Assembly (NCBI GenBank): GCA_016839365.1
Contig: JAEOUH010000004.1
Coordinates: 1 to 42,908 of the forward strand
Length of the DNA stretch: 42,908 bases
DNA from: Candidatus Hermodarchaeota archaeon
GTDB lineage: Archaea > Asgardarchaeota > Hermodarchaeia > Hermodarchaeales > Hermodarchaeaceae
Direction: 5' to 3'
Shown here: piece after piece, positions 42,052 to 42,908 of the stretch
Layout: the number at the start of each line of letters is the position of its first letter
Numbering within the stretch: position 1 is the stretch's first letter
Position numbers and translations under genes: made by a program
The notes under the pieces: model-generated
Told to the model about the DNA's origin: nothing
Databases searched by the model: none
What the model saw: only the letters and a program-made list of their open reading frames with translations

Positions 42052-42811
42052 CAGGAGCTTGACCAACAATCCAAGAAAAAAATCAGAACATACAAATGAA
42101 GTGAGTCAAGCGTTTGGTGCAATTGCTCCATTCTATGATGCCTGGTACCAGTCGCCCGTCGGAGGTTATGTCTGGGCTGTTGAAACAGAAGCGATACAAG
42201 CCCTACTTCCAGAACCCCAAGGTGGAGTCGCGTTAGAAGTAGGTGTTGGAACTGGAATGATAGCAACTTTTGTCCAAAACCCCTTACTACAATTTGTGGG
42301 TGTTGATGTTGCCTGGCAAATGCTAGCTGTCGCTCATCAAAAACTCCAAAAAACGGAAAACCTACATCTAGTGCAGTCCGATGGAGAACATCTTCCTTTT
42401 CGAAAGAAATGTTTTGACCTAGTATTAGCCATGACCGTGCTTGAATTCGTTCCAGACCCGGAACAAGTTCTATCCGAGATTCATCAATGTCTACAGCCTT
42501 TTGGGCATCTTCTATTGGGAATACTCACATCAACAAACCTATGGGCCGTTGAACGACGAATCCGGAGTTTCATTCAACCTGATGTCTTCAGGTATGCCCA
42601 GTTTCCAAGCCCATGGCAGGTTATCCGCTTACTGTATCGGAATGGATTTTCACAGGTTCAGTACAGGGGCTCTGTGTATGCACCTACATTTACACCGACA
42701 CGCTTGCTTCCAAGGTTTGCTTCCTTGGAATCGACATTGGGAACAAGGTGGTTGAGTCGTGCCCTAGGTGCTTTCCTTGTGTTTTCCGCTAGACGAAGTG
42801 TGATCAGGTGA
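42044..42811 (+). CDS. Class I SAM-dependent methyltransferase
   Basis: The 255-aa UbiE/Methyltransf_11-type protein has VALEVGVGTGMIATF (motif I), FVGVDVAWQMLAVAHQK (motif II), SDGEHLPFRKKCFDLVLAMTVLEFVPD and a C-terminal lid. Substrate unknown. ATG 42044 overlaps the end of thiN by 8 nt (TTG 42041 is one codon earlier), indicating co-translation. It converges with the truncated gene at the window end. Confidence 0.9.
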   Translation: MSDRSLTNNPRKKSEHTNEVSQAFGAIAPFYDAWYQSPVGGYVWAVETEAIQALLPEPQGGVALEVGVGTGMIATFVQNPLLQFVGVDVAWQMLAVAHQKLQKTENLHLVQSDGEHLPFRKKCFDLVLAMTVLEFVPDPEQVLSEIHQCLQPFGHLLLGILTSTNLWAVERRIRSFIQPDVFRYAQFPSPWQVIRLLYRNGFSQVQYRGSVYAPTFTPTRLLPRFASLESTLGTRWLSRALGAFLVFSARRSVIR

Positions 42812-42908
42812 TTTGATCTGTATAGCGTGTATACGGGTCTTCTCCAGGTTTGAGACGCTCTGACTTTTCATCAGTCTCAATAATCACATGCTTCTTTTTA
42901 GTGAAAGC
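42804..42908 (-). CDS. 3' end of an unidentified gene
   Basis: The - strand is open from the window edge to TGA (42804-42806), giving 34 residues that include KKKHVIIETDEKSERL and end in YTRYTDQIT. Composition looks coding, but the piece is too short to assign. It overlaps the methyltransferase end by 8 nt in convergent orientation. Confidence 0.45.
   Translation of the reverse strand, partial: AFTKKKHVIIETDEKSERLKPGEDPYTRYTDQIT

Noticed and set aside
1-42908. tRNA, rRNA and CRISPR arrays
   Set aside because: I found no GTTC-RA-N2-C T-arm with matching acceptor stem, no rRNA core sequence and no regularly spaced 25-40-nt repeats. This was by eye and should be confirmed with tRNAscan-SE and a CRISPR finder.

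Overview
The window is a gene-dense archaeal chromosome segment of moderate GC. Archaeal signs are TATA-like boxes 25-30 bp before predicted transcription starts, a Cdc48-type double AAA ATPase, tandem-HTH Lrp proteins, a tungsten-type aldehyde:ferredoxin oxidoreductase, a ThiN thiamine-phosphate synthase domain and many KaiC-like proteins. A longin-like protein and a GIFT/ThuA-like protein beside Cdc48, plus kynureninase and a reductive-dehalogenase homologue, make an Asgard archaeon my best guess. That lineage is inference, since there is no rRNA or ribosomal marker here.

Layout. (1) 1-4.3 kb: a propionyl/methylmalonyl-CoA block with a PycB/OadA-type carboxyltransferase (3' end), biotin carrier, small Cys-rich ORF, both methylmalonyl-CoA mutase subunits and the MeaB GTPase. 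(2) 4.4-7.4 kb: a degenerate KaiC-like protein, then EtfB and a ferredoxin-fused EtfA, which probably serve the acyl-CoA dehydrogenase at 13.7 kb. (3) 7.5-15.6 kb: membrane proteins, an apparent operon kynureninase - RdhA-like Fe-S protein - methyltransferase, a second KaiC-like protein with a 26-Glu tract, paired small zinc ribbons, a VOC protein and the acyl-CoA dehydrogenase. (4) 16.3-20.4 kb: a subtilisin-like protease and two paralogous Lrp-type regulators. Each regulator carries the same dyad exactly 76 nt before its ATG. (5) 20.4-22.2 kb: a non-standard island described below. (6) 22.2-30.2 kb: HTH-like protein, sirtuin, three membrane proteins including an ICMT-like methyltransferase, HIT protein, a large membrane phosphodiesterase and AOR. 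(7) 30.2-39.4 kb: V4R-like, SPFH-like, unknown protein, Cdc48, GIFT-like, longin-like and a large AAA+VWA protein with a membrane hairpin. (8) 39.5-42.9 kb: DinB-like, macrodomain, ECF-type S component divergent from ThiN, methyltransferase, and the 3' end of a further gene.

The most unusual stretch is 20.45-21.56 kb. It holds two 122-123-nt elements closed by long inverted repeats, one with a 14-bp perfect stem and the other with a 17-bp stem interrupted by three 1x1 mismatches. Each has a TATA-like box at about -25 on the + strand. Interleaved on the - strand are two paralogous 45-47-aa basic proteins with Shine-Dalgarno sequences. Their upstream regions share six GTGCAAA(A) boxes. Next to this lies a flavin-reductase gene with one in-frame TGA where the family has Gly. 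I recognise neither the RNAs nor the small proteins. A small-RNA/small-protein module is the best candidate for something undescribed.

Start codons were chosen from Shine-Dalgarno spacing, TATA position and paralogue alignment, so several differ from the longest open frame. No tRNA, rRNA, CRISPR array or insertion sequence was seen.
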